In this document: positions 1-6,173 of the stretch, piece after piece
Position numbering within the stretch: the stretch's first letter is position 1
How the letters are laid out: each line of letters begins with the position of its first letter
NCBI GenBank assembly: GCA_017626655.1
Contig: JAGAIH010000269.1
Span: forward strand, 1 to 7,418
Reading direction: 5' to 3'
Length of the DNA stretch: 7,418 nucleotides
From: Clostridia bacterium
GTDB taxonomy: Bacteria; Bacillota_A; Clostridia; Oscillospirales; CAG-272
The notes under the pieces: model-generated
What the model saw: the letters and a program-made list of their open reading frames with translations, nothing else
Database searches by the model: none
Told to the model about the DNA's origin: nothing
Position numbers and translations under genes: made by a program

Positions 1-1
1 C

Positions 2-901
2 AATCTTCTCCCCGCGACGGATACCCTTCTCAACGAGAACATCTTCGTCATGACCGAGACCCGCGCCATCACCCAGGATATCCGCCCCCTGCATATCCTC
101 ATGCTCAACCTCATGCCCAAGAAGATCGAGACCGAGACCCAGATCGCCCGTCTCATCGGCAACACCCCCCTCCAGGTGGAGCTGGAGCTGCTCCAGACCG
201 CCACCCACAAGTCCAGCCACACCTCCCAGGAGCATATGCTGGCCTTCTACAAGACCTTTGACGAGGTGAGGGACAGGACGTACGACGGCATGATCATCAC
301 GGGAGCCCCCGTGGAGCAGCTTCCCTTTGAGGAGGTGGACTACTGGCCCGAGCTCTGCGAGATCATGGAGTGGAGCAAGACCCACGTCACCTCCACCCTC
401 CACATCTGCTGGGGAGCGCAGGCGGGACTCTACTACCACTACGGCATCCCCAAGTACCCCCTGGAAAAGAAGCTCTTCGGTGTCTACGAGCATAAGCTGG
501 ACTACAACCGCTCCATGCTCTTCCGTGGCTACGACGACGTCTTCAACGTCCCCCACTCCCGCCACACCACCACCAAGCGTGAAGACATCGAGGCCATCCC
601 CGAGCTGCGTATCGTCGCCAGCTCCAAGGAGGCAGGGGTCTTCTGCGCCATGACCGCCCGCGGCAAGCAGGTTTACGTCATGGGGCATTCCGAGTACGAC
701 GCCGACACCCTGAAGAACGAGTACCTCCGCGACAAGAAAGCGGGTCTGCCCATCGAGCCTCCCGCCCACTATTTCCCCGACGACGATCCTACCAAGGAGC
801 CGATCGTGCGGTGGAGGTCCTGCGCGAATCTGTTCTATTCCAATTGGCTGAATTATTATGTTTATCAGACTACGCCTTATGATGTAAAGGATATTCAGTA
901 A
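2..901 (+). CDS. metA: Homoserine O-acyltransferase MetA (probably acetyl-CoA type), 5' end outside window
   Basis: MetA transfers an acyl group from acyl-CoA to the hydroxyl of L-homoserine, the first committed step of methionine synthesis, in the cytoplasm. The reading frame is open from base 2 and encodes the usual family N-terminus ([19 protein letters not shown]) before the ATG at 50, so that ATG is internal (Met23 in family numbering) and only about six residues are missing. With 22 added to residues counted from the ATG at 50, all key residues fall in place: catalytic Cys142 in HICWGAQAG, and His235 and Glu237 in GHSEYD. Position 111 is Glu (TGAPVEQ). In published work on Bacillus cereus MetA, Glu here marks acetyl-CoA use, while Gly (as in E. 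coli) marks succinyl-CoA use. The C-terminal [14 protein letters not shown] is intact. The last 25 or so codons are AT-rich, unlike the rest of the gene. The promoter and any SAM-responsive leader lie outside the window. Confidence 0.96.
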   Translation, partial: NLLPATDTLLNENIFVMTETRAITQDIRPLHILMLNLMPKKIETETQIARLIGNTPLQVELELLQTATHKSSHTSQEHMLAFYKTFDEVRDRTYDGMIITGAPVEQLPFEEVDYWPELCEIMEWSKTHVTSTLHICWGAQAGLYYHYGIPKYPLEKKLFGVYEHKLDYNRSMLFRGYDDVFNVPHSRHTTTKREDIEAIPELRIVASSKEAGVFCAMTARGKQVYVMGHSEYDADTLKNEYLRDKKAGLPIEPPAHYFPDDDPTKEPIVRWRSCANLFYSNWLNYYVYQTTPYDVKDIQ

Positions 902-907
902 AACAAG

Positions 908-950
908 AAAGCATCACAGAGAGTATTGGACTCCCTGTGATGCTTTTCGT
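908..950. terminator. Bidirectional rho-independent terminator between metA and the convergent membrane gene
   Basis: A 12-bp perfect stem pairs 908-919 with 935-946. It extends past one A-C mismatch by three more pairs (921-923 with 931-933) and has a 7-nt loop. On the plus strand a T-rich tract follows (TTTTCGTTT), 6 bases after the metA stop codon. On the minus strand the same hairpin is followed by TTTCTTGTTTT, which suits the end of the gene whose stop codon is at 954. One hairpin therefore probably ends both convergent transcripts. Confidence 0.9.
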
Positions 951-953
951 TTG

Positions 954-1634
954 CTATAATAAGTCGATACGCACGATATAGTTGTATCCATCCACTTCAA
1001 CGTACCAAATTTTCACCATCTGGCCATTCCGTGTGATGTATCCGCCGTCAAATGCGCATGTACTGTAATAAAAGGACTCTTTATGGTTACTATAGTAGAA
1101 TCCAATACCATCTACTGTGAAGGATTCGGTATCGTGTAGCGTTTCCGGCATTGGATGAAAATCATGGATCGCACCTTCGACTACAAGAGCGTTACCTTCT
1201 TGATAAGAGTCATAGACAAACCGTTCAATTTGTGCTTCTTGAATCAGGTCGATCATAAGGAAGTAGGCAGCCAAAGAGGTTATCACACAGAATATGGTGA
1301 CAAAAATAAATAGACCGATCGGCTTTACAAATTCCGATATGGGTTCAGCCTTATCAAAGTTCAAAAAAGCAATGAGCGGAAGGAGCAGCAGGAAAGGTAC
1401 CGCAGAAAAGAACAAAGGGGTGGGCATTTGACGGGTAAACAGGAGAATAAAAAGGATTAAGCTGATGCCGCCAATACTCATAAACAGGATCGGGCAAATC
1501 AATTGTGCCCAAGACCGGTATATCTCCAATCTTTTTTTTAATATTCTTATTCCGATCAGAATATATACGATGGAAACGATCATCATGATCCAATTGGGCG
1601 AAAAATGCAAGTGAGTTTCAAAAACGGTTTTCAT
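954..1634 (-). CDS. Four-helix membrane protein of unknown function with C-terminal soluble domain
   Basis: The product is 226 aa and is not a protein I can name. By eye it has four hydrophobic segments at about residues 15-32, 45-66, 73-91 and 105-128. A polar domain of about 95 residues follows (130-226), containing VVEGAIHDFHPMP, a conserved-looking SFTVDGIGFYYS stretch and a Gly-Gly turn. From memory, similar VEG-x-DFHPMP / SFTV-G-x-F tails occur in hypothetical proteins of Bacillota, often after membrane helices; that link is unchecked. The start at 1634 is supported by GGGAAG (plus-strand 1643-1648) 8 nt upstream and by a strong promoter. It is transcribed alone, convergent with metA, and ends at the shared hairpin. 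Its codons are AT-rich, in sharp contrast to the GC-rich genes on both sides, which suggests a separate origin. Confidence 0.85.
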   Translation of the reverse strand: MKTVFETHLHFSPNWIMMIVSIVYILIGIRILKKRLEIYRSWAQLICPILFMSIGGISLILFILLFTRQMPTPLFFSAVPFLLLLPLIAFLNFDKAEPISEFVKPIGLFIFVTIFCVITSLAAYFLMIDLIQEAQIERFVYDSYQEGNALVVEGAIHDFHPMPETLHDTESFTVDGIGFYYSNHKESFYYSTCAFDGGYITRNGQMVKIWYVEVDGYNYIVRIDLL

Positions 1635-1667
1635 GCTGTTGACTTCCCTTTTTTGGATTCCGTTAAC

Positions 1668-1696
1668 AGTATAGCATACCCCAACAGAAAAGTCAA
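1668..1696 (-). promoter_or_regulatory. Sigma-A promoter of the membrane-protein gene
   Basis: Read on the minus strand, TTGACT (plus 1691-1696) and TATACT (plus 1668-1673) are separated by exactly 17 nt. The bases before the -10 form TGC, giving an extended -10 (TGCTATACT). Transcription would start near 1661, leaving a leader of about 27 nt that carries the ribosome binding site. No operator-like palindrome is evident. Confidence 0.85.
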
Positions 1697-1744
1697 GGGT
1701 CAGACCGACACGGAATACATGGCACAGTCATAAGATTTTTCGTG

Positions 1745-1783
1745 ACAAAAACCGCCCCCAACGCAAACCCAGCGTCGGGGGCG
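1745..1783 (-). terminator. Rho-independent terminator of the MBL-LamG lipoprotein gene
   Basis: A GC-rich stem pairs 1753-1764 with 1772-1783: 11 of 12 positions pair, with one A-C mismatch and a 7-nt loop. On the minus strand it is followed at once by TTTTTG (plus 1745-1750). It lies 39 bases past the stop codon at 1823 and closes the minus-strand gene series that runs in from the right. Confidence 0.92.
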
Positions 1784-1786
1784 ATC

Positions 1787-1799
1787 CCTATTCACAGAT
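1787..1799 (+). repeat. Left arm of a 13-nt inverted repeat flanking the lipoprotein gene
   Basis: The 13-mer CCTATTCACAGAT occurs here on the plus strand and as its exact reverse complement at 3819-3831. It lies between the terminator hairpin and the stop codon of the lipoprotein gene. No flanking direct repeat is visible, so a transposon-end reading is weak. Confidence 0.55.
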
Positions 1800-1822
1800 A
1801 TATCACGCTACGAAGCAAATCC

Positions 1823-3736
1823 TCACTCCGCCGCGACCCCATACCCATCCACCTGAGCGTTCGCCGCGACCTCCTCAGCCGTCAGCGCGCGATCGTAGAA
1901 GCGGACGGCACGGTAGGTGGTGTCGAACATCTTGTTCTGGGCGTTGTGTCCGATGAAGAGATCCGACGCGCCCAGGGAGCCGTTGATGGTGGGGGTCTCA
2001 CCCACCTGCTCGCCGTTGACGTACAGGCGGACCACGTCGTTCTGGGCGTAGGTGATGGTGATCAGACTGTTCTGCAGCAGATTCAGGCAGTCCTTGACCT
2101 TGATGCGCACACCCGCGTTGATCTGGAACTTCAGCTCTAGCTCGTCTACGGAATTACGGCGGAACAGGGCGATCTCGTCACCCGAGCCGTTGATGAAGGT
2201 GTTGAACTCGTTGCCCACCGACACGAAATCACCCAGCAGGATCTCAATGGTGAAGGCCTGGCCGTTGACCGTGTCCACGATGGCGTCGGGGAAGTTGTGC
2301 TTGACGCCCTTGGCTCGCAGGCCCGTGTCGGAGAAGTAGTTGTCGTCATTCTTGGTGATGGCCATATCGTGACCGCCCACCAGATCCTGCCAGACGGCGG
2401 AATCCTTGTCGTGGCCCTTGCGGGTGGACTGGGTGCCGCTGTAGTAGGCTACCAGACCGTCGCTCACGTAATCATGCTCCACAGGCTCGATCACCTCGGG
2501 CTCGGTCTCAGGCTCGGTCTCGGGCTCGGGACGCTCGGGGACGATATAGGGGAACTCGATCTTCATGCCGTCCAGGACGCGGGTCCAGAACTTCATCTTG
2601 GTGCTGGTGGTGGGGTACTTGTCGTACAGACAGGAGACGATATCGTACTCGCTGGACGTGAGGAAGGTCTCTCCGTACAGCCACTGGCGGACGTCGTCGA
2701 TCTGGTAGACGCCGTTGGAGTTGTTCCACACCCAGATGGGGGTGGGCCACAGGTGGACGTCGGCGTCAATGGCGTCGTACACGTCCTTATTCACGCCCGC
2801 CTGGCCGTGGTGGGCCATCTGGACCATGTCGCTCTTGAGCTGATCCCCGTAGGTAGCCAGCAGACGGCGGCCGCCGTTGGAGCCCAGGTCGTTCAGGAAC
2901 AGGACGGTCTGCTCGCCGATATGGAAGCGAAGCACCAGAGAGGTATCGTTGATATTGCTGAAGCCGTCGGCGGGATCCCAGGTCTGGAGGACGTCGATCT
3001 TCACGCCGTCGATCTCCAAAGACAGGCCCTTGGCCACCGACTCGCTGTTGATGAAGGCGCCGTTGATATCGTCGTAGTAGGTGGAGCCGTCCTTGACCGT
3101 AGCGCCGATGACCTCACCGTACTTGTTGATGTTCTCCTTGATCTGGGAGAACTCCATGTCGGCGTTGGCGGTGGGGTACTCCTCACTGCCGAACTCGGGG
3201 AAATCGAAGTAGATGTTGTTGATCTTGTAGTTGGACTCGGCAGAGTAGTCTCTGAGCATCTTGGACAGCTCGTACATATGGTCCTTGTGGCCGTGGGAGA
3301 GGAACCAGGCCTCCACCTCGAAGTACTCGTCGTCGTCCACCCCCATGATGGCGCGGAGGGCGGCGGGCATATAGGGATCGCGGTCACGGCCCTCGCCGTC
3401 GATACCGCCGTCAATGACGATGAGCTTGCCATTGGCGGTCTTGATGACGTAGGACTGCATCAGGCTGTTCTTCTCGGGAGCCAGCTGGTACAGCACCACG
3501 GGGGAGGGCTCGGGCGCCTCGGTCGAGTCCTCGGTGGGGGCTTCGGTAGCGGCCTCGGTCACCTCGGCGTCGGGCTCGGTGGGAGCCTCGGTGGGGGTGT
3601 CGGTAGGCGCGTCGGTGGGCGCATCGGTCACACCGTCGGAGGGCGCGGTGGTGTCGGCGGTGGGATCATTCTGCACGCAGGCGAACAACAGCACGCAGGA
3701 CAGAACCAACAGCAGGGCGATCAAAATCTTTTTCAT
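1823..3736 (-). CDS. Surface lipoprotein with ComEC-like metallo-beta-lactamase domain and C-terminal LamG-like domain
   Basis: The likely start is 3736 (637 aa), not the longer frame to 3805: AAAGGA (plus 3747-3752) sits 10 nt upstream and the product then begins with a lipoprotein signal peptide. Residues 1-19 are Lys-Lys plus a hydrophobic core, and LFAC places the lipidated Cys at 20. Residues 24-79 are a Thr/Pro/Asp/Glu linker. Residues 80 to about 400 are a metallo-beta-lactamase fold: VIDGG at 107-111, HGHKDH giving His148, His150, Asp152 and His153, NDTSLVLRF at 263-271, Asp283 in LFLND and His309-His310 in AHHG. This order resembles the nuclease-like domain of ComEC. A PETEP linker (403-413) leads to a LamG/concanavalin-A-like domain (about 428-630) ending in the typical RFYDRALTAEEV helix. 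It is predicted to be anchored on the outer face of the membrane, with the LamG part binding a glycan or the envelope. The substrate is unknown; nuclease, phosphodiesterase or choline-phosphate esterase are all possible. Confidence 0.9.
   Translation of the reverse strand: MKKILIALLLVLSCVLLFACVQNDPTADTTAPSDGVTDAPTDAPTDTPTEAPTEPDAEVTEAATEAPTEDSTEAPEPSPVVLYQLAPEKNSLMQSYVIKTANGKLIVIDGGIDGEGRDRDPYMPAALRAIMGVDDDEYFEVEAWFLSHGHKDHMYELSKMLRDYSAESNYKINNIYFDFPEFGSEEYPTANADMEFSQIKENINKYGEVIGATVKDGSTYYDDINGAFINSESVAKGLSLEIDGVKIDVLQTWDPADGFSNINDTSLVLRFHIGEQTVLFLNDLGSNGGRRLLATYGDQLKSDMVQMAHHGQAGVNKDVYDAIDADVHLWPTPIWVWNNSNGVYQIDDVRQWLYGETFLTSSEYDIVSCLYDKYPTTSTKMKFWTRVLDGMKIEFPYIVPERPEPETEPETEPEVIEPVEHDYVSDGLVAYYSGTQSTRKGHDKDSAVWQDLVGGHDMAITKNDDNYFSDTGLRAKGVKHNFPDAIVDTVNGQAFTIEILLGDFVSVGNEFNTFINGSGDEIALFRRNSVDELELKFQINAGVRIKVKDCLNLLQNSLITITYAQNDVVRLYVNGEQVGETPTINGSLGASDLFIGHNAQNKMFDTTYRAVRFYDRALTAEEVAANAQVDGYGVAAE
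2499..2530 (-). repeat. 12-bp tandem repeat coding for the PETEP linker
   Basis: Two near-identical 12-bp units (GGCTCGGTCTCA and GGCTCGGTCTCG on the plus strand) and a partial third encode Pro-Glu-Thr-Glu repeats at residues 403-413, between the metallo-beta-lactamase and LamG-like domains. This is an acidic flexible spacer whose length could change by slippage without breaking the frame. Confidence 0.75.
3500..3664 (-). repeat. Degenerate tandem repeats coding for the Thr/Pro/acidic surface linker
   Basis: The segment encodes residues 25-79 of the lipoprotein, built from variations on T-D-A-P and T-E-A-P. Units are 12 nt or multiples of it. The linker should hold the catalytic domain away from the membrane, across the cell wall. 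Threonine-rich spacers of this kind are common in surface proteins of Bacillota and may be glycosylated. Confidence 0.75.
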
Positions 3737-3795
3737 AATCGTCAAGTCCTTTTCATTTTTGTCCACCCCCTTGGGCGGGGCGGTGGATTGTCTTA

Positions 3796-3804
3796 ATTGT
3801 ACCA
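3796..3804 (-). promoter_or_regulatory. Candidate extended -10 promoter for the lipoprotein gene
   Basis: The minus strand reads TGGTACAAT, a TGN extended -10 element, about 60 nt upstream of the start codon at 3736. No good -35 hexamer is seen at 16-18 nt, so the extended element would have to carry recognition. It falls in the short gap after the stop codon of the phospholipase-like gene. The lipoprotein gene may therefore be transcribed both from here and by read-through. Confidence 0.5.
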
Positions 3805-3814
3805 TGAAACCGAC

Positions 3815-4573
3815 CTAAATCTGTGAATAGGATGTTAATTTTGTACAAAAATCACCGAAAAGCTCCCCGAAATCTCCCAGCACCTCGTCGGCTACCCGCT
3901 GAAGAAACACCTCGGCCTCGTCTTCGCTGATGTAGACCGCCCGCTCCTCCACCGCATCAACACCCTTGCGGTAGAAGGCCTCGATCTCGAGTCTCTTGGC
4001 CTCAAAGGCATCGGCGGGGAAGAAGGGAAGGAACTCGTTATCAAATCGCGGCGCGTCCAGAAACAGGCGGTACGCGGGCAGATCGGGACGGCGGCGCAGG
4101 TACAGGAAATCCATGTCGTACCAATCCTTTTTCAGAAAGGCATAGAACCGCGCCACCCCCTCGGGGGTCTCGGCCCCGTCCACCAGGCGCAGGTGGACGA
4201 AGCGCACCTTGGCGGGGTAGATGAAGTCCCGCACCCAGGCGTTGTCGGTGACCAGATGGCAGAGATACCCCAGATAGAAGGCCGCCGCCACCTCGTCTCC
4301 CCGATCCAATGCGGGGATCAGCCACTCCCGCGCGAAGAGGTGGGGATCGCAACGCTCGGGATTCTGCCCCGCGGGGACACCTTCAAAGCGGCGCATGAAG
4401 TGGGAGGTGTTCTTGTCGGGGCTGTACCCGCCCTCGGGGGTGGGGACCCCGCTGTCGGGGGCGATATTCCCCATGACGAAGGCCTCGGACAGGGCACGCT
4501 CGGGGTCCTCCCCCAAAGCCCCCCTGTCCAGCATAGCCTGGGCCACGCGGAAATGGATCATCCAAGAAGCCAT
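3815..4573 (-). CDS. Zinc-dependent phospholipase C-like protein, no signal peptide
   Basis: The start at 4573 (252 aa) is chosen over the open frame to 4690. AAAGGA (plus 4580-4585) lies 6 nt upstream and the product then begins MASWMIHFRVA, as in family members; the upstream extension is coded by a repeat element. The pattern of possible metal ligands fits the zinc-dependent phospholipase C / S1-P1-like fold: Trp4 and His7, Asp40 in GNIAPDS, His58 in SHF, and His106 and Asp110 in LGYLCHLVTDNAW. Classical members are secreted and use a mature N-terminal Trp as a zinc ligand. Here there is no signal peptide, so the protein is probably cytoplasmic and its substrate is unknown. It lies between pdp and the surface lipoprotein, on the same strand. 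Its last codons overlap one arm of the 13-nt inverted repeat. The family call rests on motifs. Confidence 0.8.
   Translation of the reverse strand: MASWMIHFRVAQAMLDRGALGEDPERALSEAFVMGNIAPDSGVPTPEGGYSPDKNTSHFMRRFEGVPAGQNPERCDPHLFAREWLIPALDRGDEVAAAFYLGYLCHLVTDNAWVRDFIYPAKVRFVHLRLVDGAETPEGVARFYAFLKKDWYDMDFLYLRRRPDLPAYRLFLDAPRFDNEFLPFFPADAFEAKRLEIEAFYRKGVDAVEERAVYISEDEAEVFLQRVADEVLGDFGELFGDFCTKLTSYSQI
3819..3831 (-). repeat. Right arm of the 13-nt inverted repeat
   Basis: This is the exact reverse complement of 1787-1799. It overlaps the last codons (Ser-Tyr-Ser-Gln-Ile) of the phospholipase-like gene and lies just upstream of the candidate promoter of the lipoprotein gene. Confidence 0.55.
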
Positions 4574-4610
4574 GTAACATCCTTTCTTTTTCATTTCATG
4601 GGAATGTGAA

Positions 4611-4718
4611 GGGCGCACACGCAGGTGCGCCCCTACCGAAGGCGACCTGAGTCGGGGGACTCGGGTCGGGTGACACGGGTAGGGTGACACGGGTAGGGGC
4701 GCACCTATGTGTGCGCCC
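4611..4718. repeat. Composite palindromic intergenic element (REP/MITE-like)
   Basis: Two 27-bp ends (4611-4637 and 4692-4718) are inverted copies matching at 25 of 27 positions. Each end also contains its own hairpin: GGGCGCAC pairs with GTGCGCCC across a 6-nt loop (4611-4632 and 4697-4718). Inside are a third hairpin (4643-4653 with 4658-4668, 11 pairs including one G-T, loop GGGG) and two exact 14-bp tandem units (4668-4695), preceded by two degenerate units from 4640. It fills most of the gap between pdp and the phospholipase-like gene. No T-run follows, so it is not a standard terminator. No transposase and no target duplication are seen. In a shared mRNA it could stabilise or separate the two messages. 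Confidence 0.85.
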
Positions 4719-4729
4719 GTTGGCCGGGA

Positions 4730-6031
4730 TCATTCCACCACTCCGAAAATCAAGGGCCGCGCGGCGGGCTTATCCTTGCCGATGACCGTGGAGGCCAACA
4801 GCTTGGCTTCGGCTCCGTCCAAAAGCTCCTCGCGGGAGGCGTACAGGGTGGCGATGGGCTGCCCCGACTTGACCGCGTCCCCCGTTTTGGCGTGGAGCAG
4901 GATCCCCGCCGCAGGGTCGATCACGTCCTCCTTGCGGTTGCGCCCCGCCCCCAGAAGCAGGGCGGCAGTGCCGTAGCCCTCGCAATCCACCGAAACGATG
5001 TAGCCGTCGGCGGGGGCGAGAACCTCACGGGAATAAGGCGCTTTCGGGAACTTTTCGGGATGGTAGATCCACGCGGGATCGCCGCCCTGGGCCTTCACCA
5101 TGGCGGCGAAGGTATCCAGAGCCGACCCGTCGGTCATGACACGGCGGACGTTGGCCTCGCACTCCTCCACGCTGCCCCGATCCGAGATCACCAGCATATG
5201 GGTGGCCAACGCCACGCACAGCTCGGTGAAGTCTGCGGGACCGCGGCCGTTCAGGGTCTCGATGGCCTCGATGACCTCCAGGGAATTGCCGATGGCCTGC
5301 CCCAAGGGGCGATCCATATCCGTGATGAGGGCGCGGACCCGCTTGCCCGCCCGCTTGCCGATGTCCACCATGGCCTCGGCCAGGGCGCGGCTGTCGGCTT
5401 CCGACTTCATGAAGGCGCCGCTACCCGTCTTGACGTCCAGCAGAATGCAGTCGTCGTCGGCGGCTAGCTTCTTGCCCATGATGGAGGAGGCGATGAGGGG
5501 CAGGGAATCCACGGTAGCGGTCACGTCGCGGAGGGCGTAGAGCAGCTTGTCCGCGGGAGCCAGATCGGCGCTCTGCCCCACGATGGCGATGCCCACCTCG
5601 TTGACGATGGCCTCAAACTCGGCGGTGGTCAGATCGGTACGGAAGCCCTCAATGGCCTCCAGCTTGTCCACGGTGCCGCCTGTATGGCCCAGGCCTCTGC
5701 CGCTCATCTTGGCCACCTTGACCCCCAGGGCGGCTACGATGGGCGCCACCGCCAGGCTGGTCTTGTCCCCCACGCCGCCGGTGGAGTGCTTGTCCACCCG
5801 CAGGCCTTGAATGCCCTCAAAGTGGAGGGTGTCCCCCGAGTCACGGATGGCCATGGTGAGGGAGGCGGTCTCAGCGGGGGTCATGCCCCGGAAGTAGACC
5901 GCCATGCAAAAGGCGGCGGCCTGGTAGTCGGGGATCTCCCCCGACACGTAGCCCGCGATGAACTCCCGTATTTCGGCATCGGTCAGGACTTGTCCGTCCC
6001 GCTTCTTCTTGATCACGTCGTATGGGCGCAT
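4730..6031 (-). CDS. pdp: Pyrimidine-nucleoside phosphorylase
   Basis: This cytoplasmic enzyme splits uridine, deoxyuridine and thymidine with phosphate to give the base and (deoxy)ribose-1-phosphate. At 433 aa it is the length usual for Bacillus-type Pdp and slightly shorter than E. coli DeoA. The active-site residues fall at the numbers known for the Geobacillus enzyme: Lys81-His82-Ser83 in KHSTGGVGD (81-89, phosphate loop), Lys108, Arg168, Ser183 and Lys187 in LIASSIMGKK. The family signature SGRGLGHTGGTVDKLE is at 110-125. The C-terminal domain with the RPLIFGVVE-type end is intact. AAAGGA (plus 6038-6043) lies 6 nt before the ATG. It follows cdd on the same strand, and the two enzymes act in sequence on cytidine. 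Thymidine phosphorylase (deoA) is the main alternative; the motifs do not settle substrate breadth. Confidence 0.95.
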   Translation of the reverse strand: MRPYDVIKKKRDGQVLTDAEIREFIAGYVSGEIPDYQAAAFCMAVYFRGMTPAETASLTMAIRDSGDTLHFEGIQGLRVDKHSTGGVGDKTSLAVAPIVAALGVKVAKMSGRGLGHTGGTVDKLEAIEGFRTDLTTAEFEAIVNEVGIAIVGQSADLAPADKLLYALRDVTATVDSLPLIASSIMGKKLAADDDCILLDVKTGSGAFMKSEADSRALAEAMVDIGKRAGKRVRALITDMDRPLGQAIGNSLEVIEAIETLNGRGPADFTELCVALATHMLVISDRGSVEECEANVRRVMTDGSALDTFAAMVKAQGGDPAWIYHPEKFPKAPYSREVLAPADGYIVSVDCEGYGTAALLLGAGRNRKEDVIDPAAGILLHAKTGDAVKSGQPIATLYASREELLDGAEAKLLASTVIGKDKPAARPLIFGVVE

Positions 6032-6072
6032 GGTGGTTCCTTTCTGTTGCTTTCATGATAAGAGACGATCAA

Positions 6073-6173
6073 AGATACAAGATACAGCCGAGTAGGCTCG
6101 GCAGATACAAGATACAAGATATGCTATGGCTTCTGTCTATCTTGTATCTCTGTATCTTGTATCTCTGTATCTC
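6073..6173. repeat. Cluster of 7-bp GATACAA-type repeats with hairpins between cdd and pdp
   Basis: The gap is built from repeats of GATACAA/GATACAG and their complements. Contained in it are GATACAA units at 6073-6086 and 6103-6121, a small hairpin (6087-6092 with 6097-6102, loop TAGG), and an exact 2 x 15-bp tandem repeat of the complement type (6141-6155 and 6156-6170). A 12-bp stem (6110-6121 with 6138-6149) with a 16-nt loop can form. The array reaches the cdd stop codon at 6172-6174. It would lie in the cdd-pdp message if the two are co-transcribed. There is no promoter or T-run terminator that I can support. Confidence 0.8.

Noticed and set aside
50..52. ATG at 50 as the metA start
   Set aside because: The frame is open to the window edge and encodes the conserved MetA N-terminal residues upstream; no ribosome binding site precedes this ATG.
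2297..3796. A 499-codon open frame on the plus strand, antisense to the lipoprotein gene
   Set aside because: Its product is a monotonous Gly/Val/Leu/His string typical of an antisense shadow of a GC-biased gene. It lacks a ribosome binding site and motifs, while the minus-strand gene has a signal peptide and catalytic motifs.
3737..3805. Longer N-terminus of the lipoprotein, starting at 3805
   Set aside because: It would bury the lipoprotein signal peptide 23 residues in, and it covers the candidate -10 element. The ATG at 3736 has a good ribosome binding site.
4574..4690. Longer N-terminus of the phospholipase-like protein, starting at 4690
   Set aside because: The added residues are encoded by the palindromic repeat element and are His/Pro/Arg-rich; the ATG at 4573 has AAAGGA 6 nt upstream and gives the family's normal start.
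4611..4718. The hairpin element as a rho-independent terminator of pdp
   Set aside because: The stems are strong, but no run of T follows any of them on either strand.
4709..5467. A 252-codon plus-strand open frame opposite pdp
   Set aside because: It is antisense to a clear pdp with all active-site residues, begins in the hairpin repeat element and shows no domain.
6073..6173. The heptad array as a CRISPR array
   Set aside because: Units of 7-15 bp without unique spacers of constant length, and no cas genes nearby.
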